NCBI GenBank assembly: GCA_947624675.1
Contig: CANQLI010000008.1
Coordinates: forward strand, 51,699 to 115,698
Reading direction: 5' to 3'
Length of the DNA stretch: 64,000 nt
Source of the DNA: an uncultured Clostridia bacterium
GTDB taxonomy: Bacteria > Bacillota > Clostridia > Oscillospirales > Ruminococcaceae
Shown: piece after piece, positions 17,521 through 26,790 of the stretch
How the letters are laid out: each line of letters begins with the position of its first letter
How positions within the stretch are numbered: the first letter of the stretch is position 1
Made by a program: the position numbers and the translations under genes
The notes under the pieces: generated by a model
The model's input: only the letters and a program-made list of their open reading frames with translations
What the model was told of the DNA's origin: nothing
Databases searched by the model: none

Positions 17521-18993
17521 GTGGCGGAAAAAAGTCTTTTTTCGTATCTTTTTAAATACCGTCAGCACCCACTGACGATTTTTAATTATATAACAAGGGG
17601 CTTTTGGCTGCTTCTTATCCCTCTTACAAGAAGCCTTATCGCGACAAGGTTTAATATTGCACAGTGGCTACGGGGAGCTTGGCTCGATATTTTGATAGTG
17701 TCGTTGATTTTCGGCTTTGCTTTTTTGAGATGGTTTTTTATTTCCTTTCATATTGAGGACGAATATATACAGACCGCAACAGGATATTTCGGACTTTTAA
17801 GGTCAAAGATATATTACAATCAGGCTTCGTCTGTTACCTGCTCACAGGGGGCGTTTCTGCGGCTTTTCAGAGCATATAAGATAAACATAGATACAAACTC
17901 GAATGCGAGGTTTTTTTCCAAGCACAATGTGACTCTTATAGTAAAAAAAAGAGAGTTTGAAAAGCTTTATTCTATTATAAAGTCTCACGGACAGGGACTT
18001 GCAAAGTTTTCTTACCAACCGAAAAAAACGCAGCTTTTTATTTTTTCGCTTTTGTTTTCTTCAACGATTTCGGGAGTGGTACTTATAGCAACTATCCTCT
18101 ATCAGGGTTCAAGAATAATCGGACGAGAAATAGAACAGCAGCTTCTTCTAGACATAAACAAACAGGTTTCTGATTTCCTTACAGTAAACCTTCCGCCTAT
18201 AACGGTAGCTATCGTTCTTGTGATAGTTGTAGGATGGCTTTATTCGTTTTTGGTAAACCTGGTACGCCACTGGGATTTCACCGCAGTAAGACAGGGCTCG
18301 AACATCATAATCCAGTCGGGTATAATCACACGGCGCATTAACATCATAGACATCAATAGAATAAACTTTATAGATATTCGGCAGAGCTTTCTTATGAGAA
18401 TATTCAAGATATGCTCGGTAAACATAAGCTGTGCGGGCTACGGAAAGAGCAACCGTCAGATATCGGTACTTGTTCCGATAACGACTAACGAGGAGATGCT
18501 TATGTCATTAAAGGTGCTTATTCCGAAGTTCCCGAGACCGACGCTCACCCTTAGAAGCAGGCTCAGTTATATACTTTCGTTTTTGCTCACTCCTACGCTT
18601 GTTGTCGCGGCTGTTCCTGTGGCGGCATATGTAATTTCCTGGATCTTCCCCGAATGGGAGTCGGTCACAATGTTTTTGATGGTTATGTTTTTCATTCCGG
18701 GCTTTTGGTTTATCGTTGTGAAGTTTGCCGCTGTTTTCACAACAGGGATCGGCTTTCATAACGGTTACGCAACGCTGAGTTACTGCCGTTTTTACAGCTT
18801 TCACACGGTAGTAGTTCCCATAAAGCGCATATCTATCGCAACGACAAAGCAAACTGTCGCGCAGTATTTCAACAAGCAGTGCGACTTAAAAATCTACACA
18901 AATTCGGAAAAGACATCTTATCATAAGGTGAAAAACTTTCCGCTTAAAAATGTCCTGGAGGAATTTGGTTCGCACGGATTTGATCTCAGCTGA
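17521..18993 (+). CDS. PH-domain (YdbT-like) membrane protein
   Basis: 490 residues from GTG 17521, chosen because AAAAGGAGGGAGA lies 8 nt upstream; an upstream GTG (17479) overlaps the previous gene. There are about six membrane helices in three pairs, each pair followed by a bPH2 domain (about residues 75-160, 245-330 and 400-490), the YdbT layout. Motifs such as DINRINFIDIRQS and IDTNSNARFFSKHN lie in the PH strands. Probable complex partner of the preceding YdbS-like protein. Confidence 0.8.
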   Translation: MAEKSLFSYLFKYRQHPLTIFNYITRGFWLLLIPLTRSLIATRFNIAQWLRGAWLDILIVSLIFGFAFLRWFFISFHIEDEYIQTATGYFGLLRSKIYYNQASSVTCSQGAFLRLFRAYKINIDTNSNARFFSKHNVTLIVKKREFEKLYSIIKSHGQGLAKFSYQPKKTQLFIFSLLFSSTISGVVLIATILYQGSRIIGREIEQQLLLDINKQVSDFLTVNLPPITVAIVLVIVVGWLYSFLVNLVRHWDFTAVRQGSNIIIQSGIITRRINIIDINRINFIDIRQSFLMRIFKICSVNISCAGYGKSNRQISVLVPITTNEEMLMSLKVLIPKFPRPTLTLRSRLSYILSFLLTPTLVVAAVPVAAYVISWIFPEWESVTMFLMVMFFIPGFWFIVVKFAAVFTTGIGFHNGYATLSYCRFYSFHTVVVPIKRISIATTKQTVAQYFNKQCDLKIYTNSEKTSYHKVKNFPLKNVLEEFGSHGFDLS

Positions 18994-19056
18994 AGGTATT
19001 AATACGCTTCTAAAGCGAAGTTATTGTAAAAAACGCAAGATAAAAATAAAAAACCC

Positions 19057-19085
19057 TTGACAAAAGGACAAAAGTATTATATAAT
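19057..19085 (+). promoter_or_regulatory. SigA-type promoter of the tRNA-Met/tRNA-Glu unit
   Basis: TTGACA (19057-19062), 17-bp spacer, TATAAT (19080-19085): full consensus, typical of stable RNA genes. Transcription would start about 15 nt before the first tRNA. Confidence 0.9.
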
Positions 19086-19106
19086 AACCTAGTCGCTTTA
19101 AAAGTT

Positions 19107-19183
19107 GGCTGTATAGCTCAGTTGGCTAGAGCATTCGGTTCATACCCGGAGTGTCACTGGTTCGAATCCAGTTACAGCCACCA
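19107..19183 (+). tRNA. tRNA-Met (anticodon CAT), elongator type
   Basis: Acceptor arm GGCTGTA pairs with TACAGCC, the CCA end is encoded (19181-19183), and the T arm contains GGTTCGAATCC. The anticodon loop TTCATAC gives CAT. The first base pair is normal and the anticodon stem lacks three G-C pairs, so this is not the initiator. The loop TTCATAC also differs from the usual tRNA-Ile2 form. Confidence 0.95.
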
Positions 19184-19186
19184 TAC

Positions 19187-19261
19187 GGCCCGTTGGTCAA
19201 GAGGTTAAGACACCGCCCTTTCACGGCGGAATCATGGGTTCAATTCCCGTACGGGTCACCA
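19187..19261 (+). tRNA. tRNA-Glu (anticodon TTC)
   Basis: Acceptor GGCCCGT pairs with ACGGGTC (one G-T), CCA is encoded at 19259-19261, anticodon stem CCGCC/GGCGG with loop CTTTCAC gives TTC. It is 3 bp after tRNA-Met and ends the unit. A hairpin (GGTCTCAA/TTGAGGCT) with a T-run follows at about 19275-19301. Confidence 0.96.
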
Positions 19262-19274
19262 TATTTATACAAAA

Positions 19275-19301
19275 GGTCTCAATTTATTGAGGCTTTTTTG
19301 T
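19275..19301 (+). terminator. Intrinsic terminator of the tRNA unit
   Basis: GGTCTCAA and TTGAGGC pair around a 4-nt loop (one G-T), followed by TTTTTTG. Confidence 0.8.
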
Positions 19302-19338
19302 TTTATAATAATAAATTTTAATTTCCGGTATCTGCGGT

Positions 19339-19367
19339 TTGACGGATAAGATTACTTTTGATATAAT
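19339..19367 (+). promoter_or_regulatory. SigA-type promoter of the threonine aldolase gene
   Basis: TTGACG (19339-19344), 17-bp spacer, TATAAT (19362-19367). The start lies about 65 nt before the ATG. Confidence 0.8.
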
Positions 19368-19438
19368 TATGGTAAATACAGAAAAATTATCTGAAACCGT
19401 AATATAGATAGGCAGTATTATAGGAGGAAAATAGCAGT

Positions 19439-20479
19439 ATGATATACTTTTTATCAGATTATAGTCAGGGAGCACATCCAAAGGTTATGGAGGCTCTCGA
19501 GAGAACGAATATGGAGCATAGCAACGGATATGGCTTAGATGAGCATTGTGAAAAGGCTATGGAAATAATTAAAAATATAATAGGTATAGATAACTGTGAA
19601 GTATATATGATGATCGGAGGAACTCCCTGTAATGTTACAATAATATCAGCAAGTCTCAGACCATATGAGTCCGTAGTTGCGCTGAGAACAGGTCATATAT
19701 ATTTTCACGAAACGGGCGCTATTGAGGCAACCGGTCACAGAGTTGTTGCCTTAGAGGGTGAAAACGGGAAAATGACCCCGGAACTAATTGATAAGGCCCG
19801 GGAGGAATATGAGGATGAGCATACGCCACTACCAAAAATGGTATATATATCTCAACCTACCGAGTGTGGTTCTATATATAGTAAGGCTGAGTTGGCGGCA
19901 ATTCGTAAAAAATGTATCGAAAATGATATGTACCTATATGTGGATGGCGCAAGATTGGGAGCGGCATTGACAGCAGAGGATAATGACTTGTCGATCAGAG
20001 AGTTAGCAAGGCTTTGTGACGCGTTTTACATTGGCGGGACTAAAAACGGCGCATTGTTCGGTGAAGCTCTGGTTATTTGTAACAATAAAATGAATGACCA
20101 CTTTCGTTTTATGATGAAGCGTCAATGCAATTTACTGGCTAAAGGAAGACTTATCGGAGTTCAATTTGAAGCTTTACTTGACGGCGGAGAAAATAGTATA
20201 TATTTTGAAATGGCAGAGCATGCAAACAGAATGTGTAAGATCATTCGGGATGAATTAAAAAGACTTGGAATAGATTTTTATAGCTCTTCACAGACAAATC
20301 AGCTTTTTCCTATATTGCCGGTAAAGGTTGTCGATGAGCTTGAAAAAGAATTCTGCTTTTATAGATGGGCTAAGGAAAAGGACGGAATGATACCGATTCG
20401 CTTGGTAACCGGATGGGGAACGGAGCAAAAGGATGTTGAGGCGTTGATAAAAGCGATAAAGCAGAATTATCAGAGGTAA
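19439..20479 (+). CDS. ltaE: Low-specificity L-threonine aldolase (PLP enzyme)
   Basis: 346 residues. Cleaves L-threonine or allo-threonine to glycine and acetaldehyde. The opening FLSDYSQGAHPKVMEAL, the HIYFHETGAIEATG segment, the PLP Asp in YLYVDGARLGAAL and the PLP lysine in YIGGTKNGALFGEA are all characteristic. The usual length is 340-350. ATG 19439 follows TAGGAGGAAA. It is monocistronic with its own promoter and a bidirectional terminator. Codon use looks more AT-rich than in neighbours (for example more TTG and CGT), and it lies next to two tRNA genes, so recent acquisition is possible. Related beta-eliminating PLP enzymes are the alternative. Confidence 0.9.
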   Translation: MIYFLSDYSQGAHPKVMEALERTNMEHSNGYGLDEHCEKAMEIIKNIIGIDNCEVYMMIGGTPCNVTIISASLRPYESVVALRTGHIYFHETGAIEATGHRVVALEGENGKMTPELIDKAREEYEDEHTPLPKMVYISQPTECGSIYSKAELAAIRKKCIENDMYLYVDGARLGAALTAEDNDLSIRELARLCDAFYIGGTKNGALFGEALVICNNKMNDHFRFMMKRQCNLLAKGRLIGVQFEALLDGGENSIYFEMAEHANRMCKIIRDELKRLGIDFYSSSQTNQLFPILPVKVVDELEKEFCFYRWAKEKDGMIPIRLVTGWGTEQKDVEALIKAIKQNYQR

Positions 20480-20490
20480 TGTTAAAAAAG

Positions 20491-20522
20491 TACAGCCAAG
20501 CCTTTAACTTGGCTGTATTTTA
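20491..20522 (+). terminator. Bidirectional intrinsic terminator between ltaE and the Rieske oxidoreductase gene
   Basis: Perfect 10-bp stem TACAGCCAAG (20491-20500) and CTTGGCTGTA (20508-20517), with T's on the plus side and an A run on the left that supplies T's for minus-strand transcripts. Confidence 0.88.
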
Positions 20523-20541
20523 TACCCTAAGCAACAATGTA

Positions 20542-21867
20542 TTATTGACGCTTGGGTTTTTTGGCTTTTTCTTTTTTTAGATCGCCGTTGGCGGGGTTAT
20601 CTATAATGTGACCTTTCTCATCAAAGCGTGAGCCGTGACAGGGACAGTCCCAGGAGCGCTCGGCGCTGTTCCATTTTAAAGCGCAGCCCATATGCGGGCA
20701 TCTTTTTTTCGAGAATGTCAAAATATTTGACAACGCTTCGCAGCCGTTTATAAAAAGCTGAGGCTTTAAAATACTTCTTGACGGATCAAAGGCGTTTTCG
20801 TATTCGCTGTGTCCGTGTAAAATTATATCGTTCAGTATCATTGCCGCAGTCATTGAGCCTGTCATACCCCATTTGTTAAATCCGCTCGCAACAAATAAAT
20901 TATGAGTTCTCCTTGAGTAACGCCCTATATAAGGTATACCGTCAAGGCTCATACAGTCCTGTGCCGCCCAGAAGTATTTTTCCTTTGAGTTAGGATACTT
21001 TTGTTTTGCAAAATTTCTGAGTGTGCTCCAAGCTCCGCTTTGTTTGCCGGTGCGGTGTCCCGAGCCTCCAAGAAGAAGGAGTTCGCCGTAGTTTCTGAAG
21101 GACAGACCGGTTTTCTGTTCATCAACATACATTCCGTTTACATCCTGTGCATTTTCGAGGGCAATAACATATGATCGGTGCTGATAGAGCTTTAGGAAAT
21201 AGCTTCCGTGCTTGTTTATGAATGGGAAATGAGTTGTTACTATAACTCGCTTGGCATTTATTTTGCAAAAGTCGGTCACTGCGGTGTTCCCTATCATCTC
21301 TCTGACAAATGTGTTTTCATAGATGTTAAGTCCGCCCGAAATACAGGATACAAACTTTAGAGGGTCAAACTGTGCCTGATTTGAAAACCTTACCGCACCT
21401 TTAGTAGCAATCGGCAAAGGTAGCTTTTCACAAAAAGATGCGTGGTACCCTATCTTTTCAACAGCCGACAACTCGTCCTCAAGCTTTTTTCTGTCTACTA
21501 GCGAATAAACATAGTTGTCTTTTATCTCATAGTCGCAGTCGATATTTTCGCAAAGCTTTTTATACATATCAAAAGCAGCCATATTTGCCCTTAAATACAT
21601 CTGAGCAGTTTGCGTGCCGTAGCTTTTCAGGATCTTGCTGTATATAAGTCCGTGCTGAAAGGTTATTTTTGCGGTTGTGTGTCCGGACACTCCTCTTAAT
21701 ATCCTGTTTTTTTCGACAAGTACATAGTTTACGCCTTTTTTATGAAGCAAATATGCAGTTAATACACCGGCAAGTCCGCCTCCGATTATAAGAACATCTG
21801 TTGATATATCTTTTTTCAGGCTTTTAAACTCCGGTAAATGTGTATTTATCTCCCAAATCGGATCCAT
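20542..21867 (-). CDS. FAD-dependent oxidoreductase with C-terminal Rieske [2Fe-2S] domain
   Basis: 441 residues. The DAO-type FAD domain begins with the Rossmann motif DVLIIGGGLAGVLTAYLL (about 24-41), followed by SGHTTAKITFQHGLIY. The last 70 residues form a Rieske domain with both ligand pairs: CPHMGC and CPCHGSRF. This is the Bacillus YhfW-like architecture, slightly shorter than the usual 500. The electron donor and substrate are unknown. ATG 21867 follows AAAAAGGAGTGG. Convergent with ltaE. Confidence 0.88.
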   Translation of the reverse strand: MDPIWEINTHLPEFKSLKKDISTDVLIIGGGLAGVLTAYLLHKKGVNYVLVEKNRILRGVSGHTTAKITFQHGLIYSKILKSYGTQTAQMYLRANMAAFDMYKKLCENIDCDYEIKDNYVYSLVDRKKLEDELSAVEKIGYHASFCEKLPLPIATKGAVRFSNQAQFDPLKFVSCISGGLNIYENTFVREMIGNTAVTDFCKINAKRVIVTTHFPFINKHGSYFLKLYQHRSYVIALENAQDVNGMYVDEQKTGLSFRNYGELLLLGGSGHRTGKQSGAWSTLRNFAKQKYPNSKEKYFWAAQDCMSLDGIPYIGRYSRRTHNLFVASGFNKWGMTGSMTAAMILNDIILHGHSEYENAFDPSRSILKPQLFINGCEALSNILTFSKKRCPHMGCALKWNSAERSWDCPCHGSRFDEKGHIIDNPANGDLKKEKAKKPKRQ

Positions 21868-21966
21868 ATTACCACTCCTTTTTATTTAGCGTGTCCGAAT
21901 TACTCAAAATAATTCAAATGGTAAGCAACGTCGAGAGATTTTGTGGTAATTTTTTATATTAAGGGC

Positions 21967-21995
21967 TTGATTTTTACAAAAAATGGTGGTATACT
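21967..21995 (+). promoter_or_regulatory. SigA-type promoter of the rimP-nusA-infB operon
   Basis: TTGATT (21967-21972), 17-bp spacer, TATACT (21990-21995); start near 22002, giving a 68-nt leader. Confidence 0.8.
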
Positions 21996-22016
21996 ATATA
22001 CAATAGTTTTTTATTA

Positions 22017-22052
22017 AAAGACTGGAGCTTGACTTCCGGTCTTTCGTTTTTG
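22017..22052 (+). terminator. Terminator-like hairpin in the rimP-nusA leader (candidate attenuator)
   Basis: AAAGACTGGA (22017-22026) pairs with TCCGGTCTTT (22035-22044), 10 bp with one G-T, followed by CGTTTTTG. It begins about 15 nt after the predicted start and lies before the ribosome site (22055-22060). A terminator in the leader of the operon that encodes NusA fits NusA autoregulation, known for the Bacillus rimP(ylxS)-nusA operon. The interrupted T-tract is typical of NusA-dependent terminators. Confidence 0.65.
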
Positions 22053-22070
22053 TTGGGAGGTATCCGTTGT

Positions 22071-22556
22071 ATGGCAGAGAAAAAAGGCGGAAAAACCGTT
22101 GAGAGAATAAAAAAGCTTGCCTTGCCCGTATGTGGGAGTATGGGACTGTCGCTCTGGGATGTTCGCTACGAAAAAGAGGGAGCAACACATTATCTCAGGG
22201 TGCTTATAGATAAAGAAGGCGGACTTGATCTAAGCTCTTGTGAGGAGTTTTCAAGAAGGTTTAATGTTATCCTCGACAACGAGGACCCGATAGATGAACC
22301 GTATGTCTTTGAAGCCGGCTCTCCGGGGCTTGGAAGAGAGCTTAAAAATGAGGAGCATTTCAAAGCCTATATCGGTAAGAAAATAAAAGTGAAGCTTTTT
22401 AAGGCGGTAGACGGAAAAAAGGAGCTTAAAGGAGTTTTGCTGTCATATGATAAGGATAGGAAGAAAATAGAGCTTAAAGATGACGAAGAAAAAATGGCGG
22501 ATATATTACTTTCGGACTGCGCTTATGTAAGAGCTGCAGATGACGAATTGTTTTAA
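22071..22556 (+). CDS. rimP: Ribosome maturation factor RimP
   Basis: 161 residues from ATG 22071 behind GGGAGG (22055-22060); the frame opens earlier but that part lies in the leader hairpin. The N-terminal RimP domain contains LSLWDVRYEKEG and YLRVLIDKEGG, followed by EEFSRRFNVILDNEDPI, the YVFEAGSPGLGREL motif and a C-terminal SH3-like domain. RimP assists 30S subunit maturation. First gene of the classical rimP-nusA-ylxR-ylxQ-infB-rbfA operon. Confidence 0.93.
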   Translation: MAEKKGGKTVERIKKLALPVCGSMGLSLWDVRYEKEGATHYLRVLIDKEGGLDLSSCEEFSRRFNVILDNEDPIDEPYVFEAGSPGLGRELKNEEHFKAYIGKKIKVKLFKAVDGKKELKGVLLSYDKDRKKIELKDDEEKMADILLSDCAYVRAADDELF

Positions 22557-22584
22557 AAATATTTTAAGGAGGACATAAGAAAAA

Positions 22585-23640
22585 ATGAGCAAGGAATTTT
22601 TTGATGCGCTGGAAAACCTTGGCGCAGAAAACAAAATCAACACCGAGGATCTGGCAGATAAGATAGCGGACGGAATAGTAAAGGCAATAAAAAGAGACCA
22701 TCCCGGAGTTTTAGAGGAAAATATTTGTGTCAATATAGATCCCGAAAAGGGAAAATTTGAGCTTAAGCTAAACAAAACGGTCGTGGAAGCTGTTGAGGAC
22801 GCCGAAAACGAAATATCCTTAGAGGACGCCTTAAAGGTGTCAAAGAAAGCGAAAATAGGTTCTCAGGTATCAATAAAGCTCGACCCGATGAAGTTCGGAA
22901 GAGTTGCCGCACAGTCGGCAAAGCAGTCTATAAAGCACGACATAAAGGAATTTGAGAGAGAAAGGCTTCTTGCAGCCTATCAGGGAAAGGAGCATGAATG
23001 CGTTTCCGCAACTGTGCTTAAGGTAGAGCCCGCAACCGGAAACGCGGTACTTACTGTTGACAAAAACGAGGCGTATCTTGTTAAAAGTGAACAGATACCG
23101 GGAGAGGTGCTTAAAGAGGGAGACATAATAAAGGTTTATGTTGTGGGAATAGTAAATCCCGAAAGACGCCCCTCGGTAAGAATTTCAAGGACCCACAGGG
23201 ACTTAGTAAAGCGCTTGTTTGAGCTTGAAGTACCTGAGATATACGATGGGACGGTAGAGGTAAAGGCTATTTCGAGAGAAGCCGGCTCAAGAAGTAAGAT
23301 TGCAGTCTGGTCAAAGGATGAGAATGTCGATGCGATCGGTGCCTGCATAGGTCCCAGAAGAGGCCGTATACAATCTATCGTAAAGGAGCTTAAGGGCGAA
23401 AAGATAGACATTATACCTTATAGCGAGGACGACGCCGAATTTATTGCCGCGGCACTTTCCCCGGCAGATGTCATAAGCGTAACATTAGCCGAGGACGGAA
23501 GCCGTTCTTGTACGGTTGTCGTACCTGACAATCAGCTTTCCTTAGCTATCGGAAACAAGGGTCAGAACGCAAAGCTTGCCGCAAGGCTCACCGGATATAA
23601 GATAGACATCGGACCGGAGCATACAATCGAAATCGACTGA
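22585..23640 (+). CDS. nusA: Transcription termination/antitermination factor NusA
   Basis: 351 residues, the short Gram-positive form without the C-terminal acidic repeats. The N-terminal RNA polymerase-binding domain spans about 1-128, S1 about 133-200 and two KH domains about 205-345. Recognisable pieces are VGIVNPERRPSVRISRTHRD, GACIGPRRGRIQSIVKEL and AIGNKGQNAKLAARLTG. It binds RNA polymerase and nascent RNA to modulate pausing and termination. ATG follows AAGGAGGACA. Confidence 0.97.
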   Translation: MSKEFFDALENLGAENKINTEDLADKIADGIVKAIKRDHPGVLEENICVNIDPEKGKFELKLNKTVVEAVEDAENEISLEDALKVSKKAKIGSQVSIKLDPMKFGRVAAQSAKQSIKHDIKEFERERLLAAYQGKEHECVSATVLKVEPATGNAVLTVDKNEAYLVKSEQIPGEVLKEGDIIKVYVVGIVNPERRPSVRISRTHRDLVKRLFELEVPEIYDGTVEVKAISREAGSRSKIAVWSKDENVDAIGACIGPRRGRIQSIVKELKGEKIDIIPYSEDDAEFIAAALSPADVISVTLAEDGSRSCTVVVPDNQLSLAIGNKGQNAKLAARLTGYKIDIGPEHTIEID

Positions 23641-23655
23641 TAAGGGGATTGGCAT

Positions 23656-23922
23656 ATGAAGACTAAAAAAATTCCGATGCGGCTTTGCTTAGGATGCGGT
23701 GAGTCAAAGCCAAAAAAAGAAATGATCCGGGTCGTAAAGAGCAAGGACGGAGAGATCTCTCTTGACACAACAGGAAAAAAATCGGGACGCGGCGCTTATA
23801 TCTGCCGCAGCTTACAGTGCTTTAAGGCGGCAAGACAAAAGCACAGATTTGAAAAAAGCTTTTCGTGTGCCATTTCGGACGAGGTTTATGAAAGAATGGA
23901 GGAAGAGCTGTTAAATGACTGA
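23656..23922 (+). CDS. rnpM: RNase P modulator RnpM (YlxR family, DUF448)
   Basis: 88 residues. The family signature is clear: RLCLGCGESKPKKEMIRVV, GRGAYIC, and the final helix with ARQKHRFEKSFS. YlxR/RnpM is a small RNA-binding protein reported in Bacillus to bind and inhibit RNase P. It sits in the canonical place between nusA and the L7Ae-like gene, overlapping the latter by 8 nt. Confidence 0.92.
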   Translation: MKTKKIPMRLCLGCGESKPKKEMIRVVKSKDGEISLDTTGKKSGRGAYICRSLQCFKAARQKHRFEKSFSCAISDEVYERMEEELLND

Positions 23923-24238
23923 GATAATGGGGCTTCTGACTATTGCGAGAAAGGCTTCAAAGCTTGCGCTCGGTATGGATATGACAAAGGACGCCTGTAA
24001 GTCGGGAGCGGCAAAATGTGTTTTGGTTGCAAGCGATCTATCGCAAAAAAGCTTAAAGGAAATAAAGTTTTTCTGCTCGCTTGACGGCGTGCCGATCTAC
24101 TCTTTGGGAATGACTATCGGCGAGACGGGTGAACAGCTCGGAAAAAAGGTAGGAATAATAGCCGTGCTTGACAGCGGCTTTTACAAGAAAGCAAGGACGC
24201 TTTTAAATGAAATTAAAGCAGACGGGATCACTTATTAA
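23915..24238 (+). CDS. ylxQ: L7Ae-family RNA-binding protein (YlxQ)
   Basis: 107 residues with the L7Ae/L30e fold pattern: [17 protein letters not shown], the [18 protein letters not shown] segment and [13 protein letters not shown]. Proteins of this family bind kink-turn RNA; the precise target of YlxQ is not known. It starts inside the end of rnpM and is followed 17 bp later by infB. Confidence 0.9.
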   Translation: MTEIMGLLTIARKASKLALGMDMTKDACKSGAAKCVLVASDLSQKSLKEIKFFCSLDGVPIYSLGMTIGETGEQLGKKVGIIAVLDSGFYKKARTLLNEIKADGITY

Positions 24239-24255
24239 GGAGGCAGTTTTTACCT

Positions 24256-26769
24256 ATGGCGACAAAATATAAATTAAATGAGCTTGCAAAGGACCTAAAG
24301 CTTCAGAATGCACAGGTCATAGAGTGTATAGAAAAAGCTTTTGGTCAGACAAAGAAAACCGTCAGCGCACTTAATGCGGACGAGATAAATTATGTGTTGG
24401 AGTTTTTTACACAGCAAAACTCTGTTGAGAGCTTCAGCGATTATTTTAACAGCGCTAACAACAGAGAACAGCCTGAGCCACAACCTGAGCAAAAGGCTAA
24501 GCCTAGTGAAGTTAAAAACACAGAGACCAAAAAGCCTAAAAAGGACAGTAAGCCGGAAGGAGAGAAAAAGGCTAAAAAGCCTGTGCCTAAGAAAGATGAG
24601 ACTTCTAAGAAGGAGGAGCCTAAAAAGGAGCCTGTAAAGCAGGAATCTCAGCCGAAAAAGGAAGCGGTCAAGCCGCCTCAAAAGAAAAAAGAGCCACCTA
24701 AGAAGAAGGAAAAGGGAGAAAGACTTAAGCTCAATACCGGAAGAGGCGAAAGCTCAGGAGGATATACCGTATCAGAGCAGGGCAAGGATTCAAACCGCAG
24801 AACGGTCGACACAAGAGGCTCTTATGTTGAGCTTGATAAATACAACGAAAAGTACGACACTCTTGCTGATTCCCGTCAGGGCAGAGGAAGGGATAATTAC
24901 TCAAAGAAACAAAAGCTTACGCAGAAGTCTCAGCAGTATAAAAAGCAGAAGTATTCCACAAAGCGCGAAACAGAACAGCAGAAGGAAAAAAGGCTTGAGC
25001 TTGAGCGCGCAAGAAAGATGAAGCTCAAGGTCAAGATACCCGAAGAGATAAGCGTTTCGGAGCTCGCGTCAAGACTTAAGGTAGTTGCTACCGAGGTCAT
25101 AAAGAAGCTTATGGGACTCGGAGTTTTTGCATCAATCAACGAGGTAATAGACTTTGATACAGCTTCGCTTGTTGCGGAAGAGCTTGGTGCAAAAGTTGAG
25201 AAAGAGGTCATTGTAACTATTGAGGAAAGGCTTATCGTGGACGAGGAGGACAAGGAAGAGGATCTTGAGGAAAGATGTCCTGTCGTCGTTGTTATGGGAC
25301 ATGTTGACCACGGTAAAACCTCAATTCTCGATAAGATAAGACACTCTAATGTGACCGAGGGAGAAGCCGGAGGAATTACACAGCATATCGGTGCTTATCA
25401 GATCGAGTATCAGGGAAAGAAAATAACATTTTTGGATACGCCGGGTCACGAAGCGTTTACCGCTATGAGGCTAAGAGGAGCGCAGGCAACGGATATCGCA
25501 ATACTTGTTGTTGCCGCAGATGACGGAATAATGCCGCAGACTGTCGAGGCTATAAGCCACGCGAAGGCGGCGGGAGTTTCTATAATCGTTGCCATAAACA
25601 AAATGGATAAAGAGGGTGCGAACCCCGAAAAAATCAAACAGGAGCTTACCGAGCACGACCTTCTCGTAGAGGAATGGGGCGGAGATGTTATATGTGTTCC
25701 CGTTTCGGCGCTTACGGGAATGGGAATAAACGAGCTTTTGGAAAACATACTGCTTGTTGCCGAGGTGAAAGAGCTTAAGGCAAATCCGAACCGTCTTGCA
25801 AAGGGTACGGTAATAGAGGCTCGCCTTGATAAGGGAAGAGGTCCGATAGCGACACTTCTTGTTCAAAACGGAACGCTTAATTTGGGAGATCCGATAATTG
25901 CGGGAACCGCTGTCGGAAGAGTAAGAACGATGACTAACGACAAGGGCGAGGATATAGAAAAGGCTTATCCGAGCACACCGGTCGAGATAACCGGACTTTC
26001 GGAAGTGCCGTTAGCAGGAGATGCTTTTAATGCGGTCGCTGACGAAAGGCTCGCAAGAGAGCTTGTAGAACAGCGAAAGCACAAAGCAAAAGAAGAGCTT
26101 TTCAATCAGCAGACAAAGGTTACGCTCGAAAATCTTTTCAGTCAGATATCCGAGGGCGAGAGAAAGGAGCTTCCTATAATAGTAAAGGCGGATGTTCAAG
26201 GATCTGTCGAGGCTGTAAAACAGTCGCTTGAAAAGCTTTCTAACGATGAGGTAAGAGTAAAGGTCATTCACGGAGCAGTAGGAGCTGTCTCCGAGGGAGA
26301 TGTTATGCTTGCATCGGCATCGAATGCGATAATCGTCGGCTTTAATGTAAGACCCGACCCTATTGCAAAGGAAAATGCGGAGCATGACGGAGTCGATATA
26401 AGACTTTACAGGATAATTTATGACGCGATCGAGGAAATAGGCGACGCTATGAAGGGTATGCTTGCGCCTAAGTTCAGAGAGGTTGAAACCGCCCGTGTCG
26501 AGGTAAGACAGGTTTATAAGATCTCAAGTGTCGGTCAGGTTGCCGGAAGCTATGTTTTAAGCGGTAAAGTCGGAAGAAATAATCAGATAAGAGTAGTGCG
26601 TGACGGTATAGTTATCGCCGAGGATAAGATGTCGTCGCTTAAGCGTTTTAAGGACGATATGAAGGAGGTTTCCGAGGGCTACGAGTGCGGAATAACGCTT
26701 GAAAGATTTTCCGATATAAAAGAGGGCGATATATTGGAAGCCTACTATATGGAGGAATACAGAGAATAA
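24256..26769 (+). CDS. infB: Translation initiation factor IF-2
   Basis: 837 residues. GTPase that brings fMet-tRNA to the 30S subunit. A small IF2_N domain (about 1-55) is followed by a long, highly charged Lys/Glu/Pro linker (about 70-165) and a second IF2_N domain (about 258-310). The GTPase motifs are GHVDHGKT (348-355), DTPGHE (394-399) and NKMD (about 448). Domains II, III and IV follow, ending with the fMet-tRNA-binding C2 domain ([12 protein letters not shown]). ATG follows AAGGAGGCAG. Confidence 0.98.
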   Translation: MATKYKLNELAKDLKLQNAQVIECIEKAFGQTKKTVSALNADEINYVLEFFTQQNSVESFSDYFNSANNREQPEPQPEQKAKPSEVKNTETKKPKKDSKPEGEKKAKKPVPKKDETSKKEEPKKEPVKQESQPKKEAVKPPQKKKEPPKKKEKGERLKLNTGRGESSGGYTVSEQGKDSNRRTVDTRGSYVELDKYNEKYDTLADSRQGRGRDNYSKKQKLTQKSQQYKKQKYSTKRETEQQKEKRLELERARKMKLKVKIPEEISVSELASRLKVVATEVIKKLMGLGVFASINEVIDFDTASLVAEELGAKVEKEVIVTIEERLIVDEEDKEEDLEERCPVVVVMGHVDHGKTSILDKIRHSNVTEGEAGGITQHIGAYQIEYQGKKITFLDTPGHEAFTAMRLRGAQATDIAILVVAADDGIMPQTVEAISHAKAAGVSIIVAINKMDKEGANPEKIKQELTEHDLLVEEWGGDVICVPVSALTGMGINELLENILLVAEVKELKANPNRLAKGTVIEARLDKGRGPIATLLVQNGTLNLGDPIIAGTAVGRVRTMTNDKGEDIEKAYPSTPVEITGLSEVPLAGDAFNAVADERLARELVEQRKHKAKEELFNQQTKVTLENLFSQISEGERKELPIIVKADVQGSVEAVKQSLEKLSNDEVRVKVIHGAVGAVSEGDVMLASASNAIIVGFNVRPDPIAKENAEHDGVDIRLYRIIYDAIEEIGDAMKGMLAPKFREVETARVEVRQVYKISSVGQVAGSYVLSGKVGRNNQIRVVRDGIVIAEDKMSSLKRFKDDMKEVSEGYECGITLERFSDIKEGDILEAYYMEEYRE

Positions 26770-26790
26770 AATGTTAAGAGAGGTTAGTTT

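Noticed and set aside
19107..19183. Initiator tRNA-Met or tRNA-Ile2 with CAT anticodon
   Set aside because: The anticodon stem TTCGG/CCGGA lacks the initiator's three G-C pairs, the first acceptor pair is normal, and the loop TTCATAC fits elongator Met better than Ile2.
24295..24681. Minus-strand Arg/Leu-rich frame
   Set aside because: Shadow of the Lys/Glu-rich linker of IF-2; no start signal and no family resemblance.
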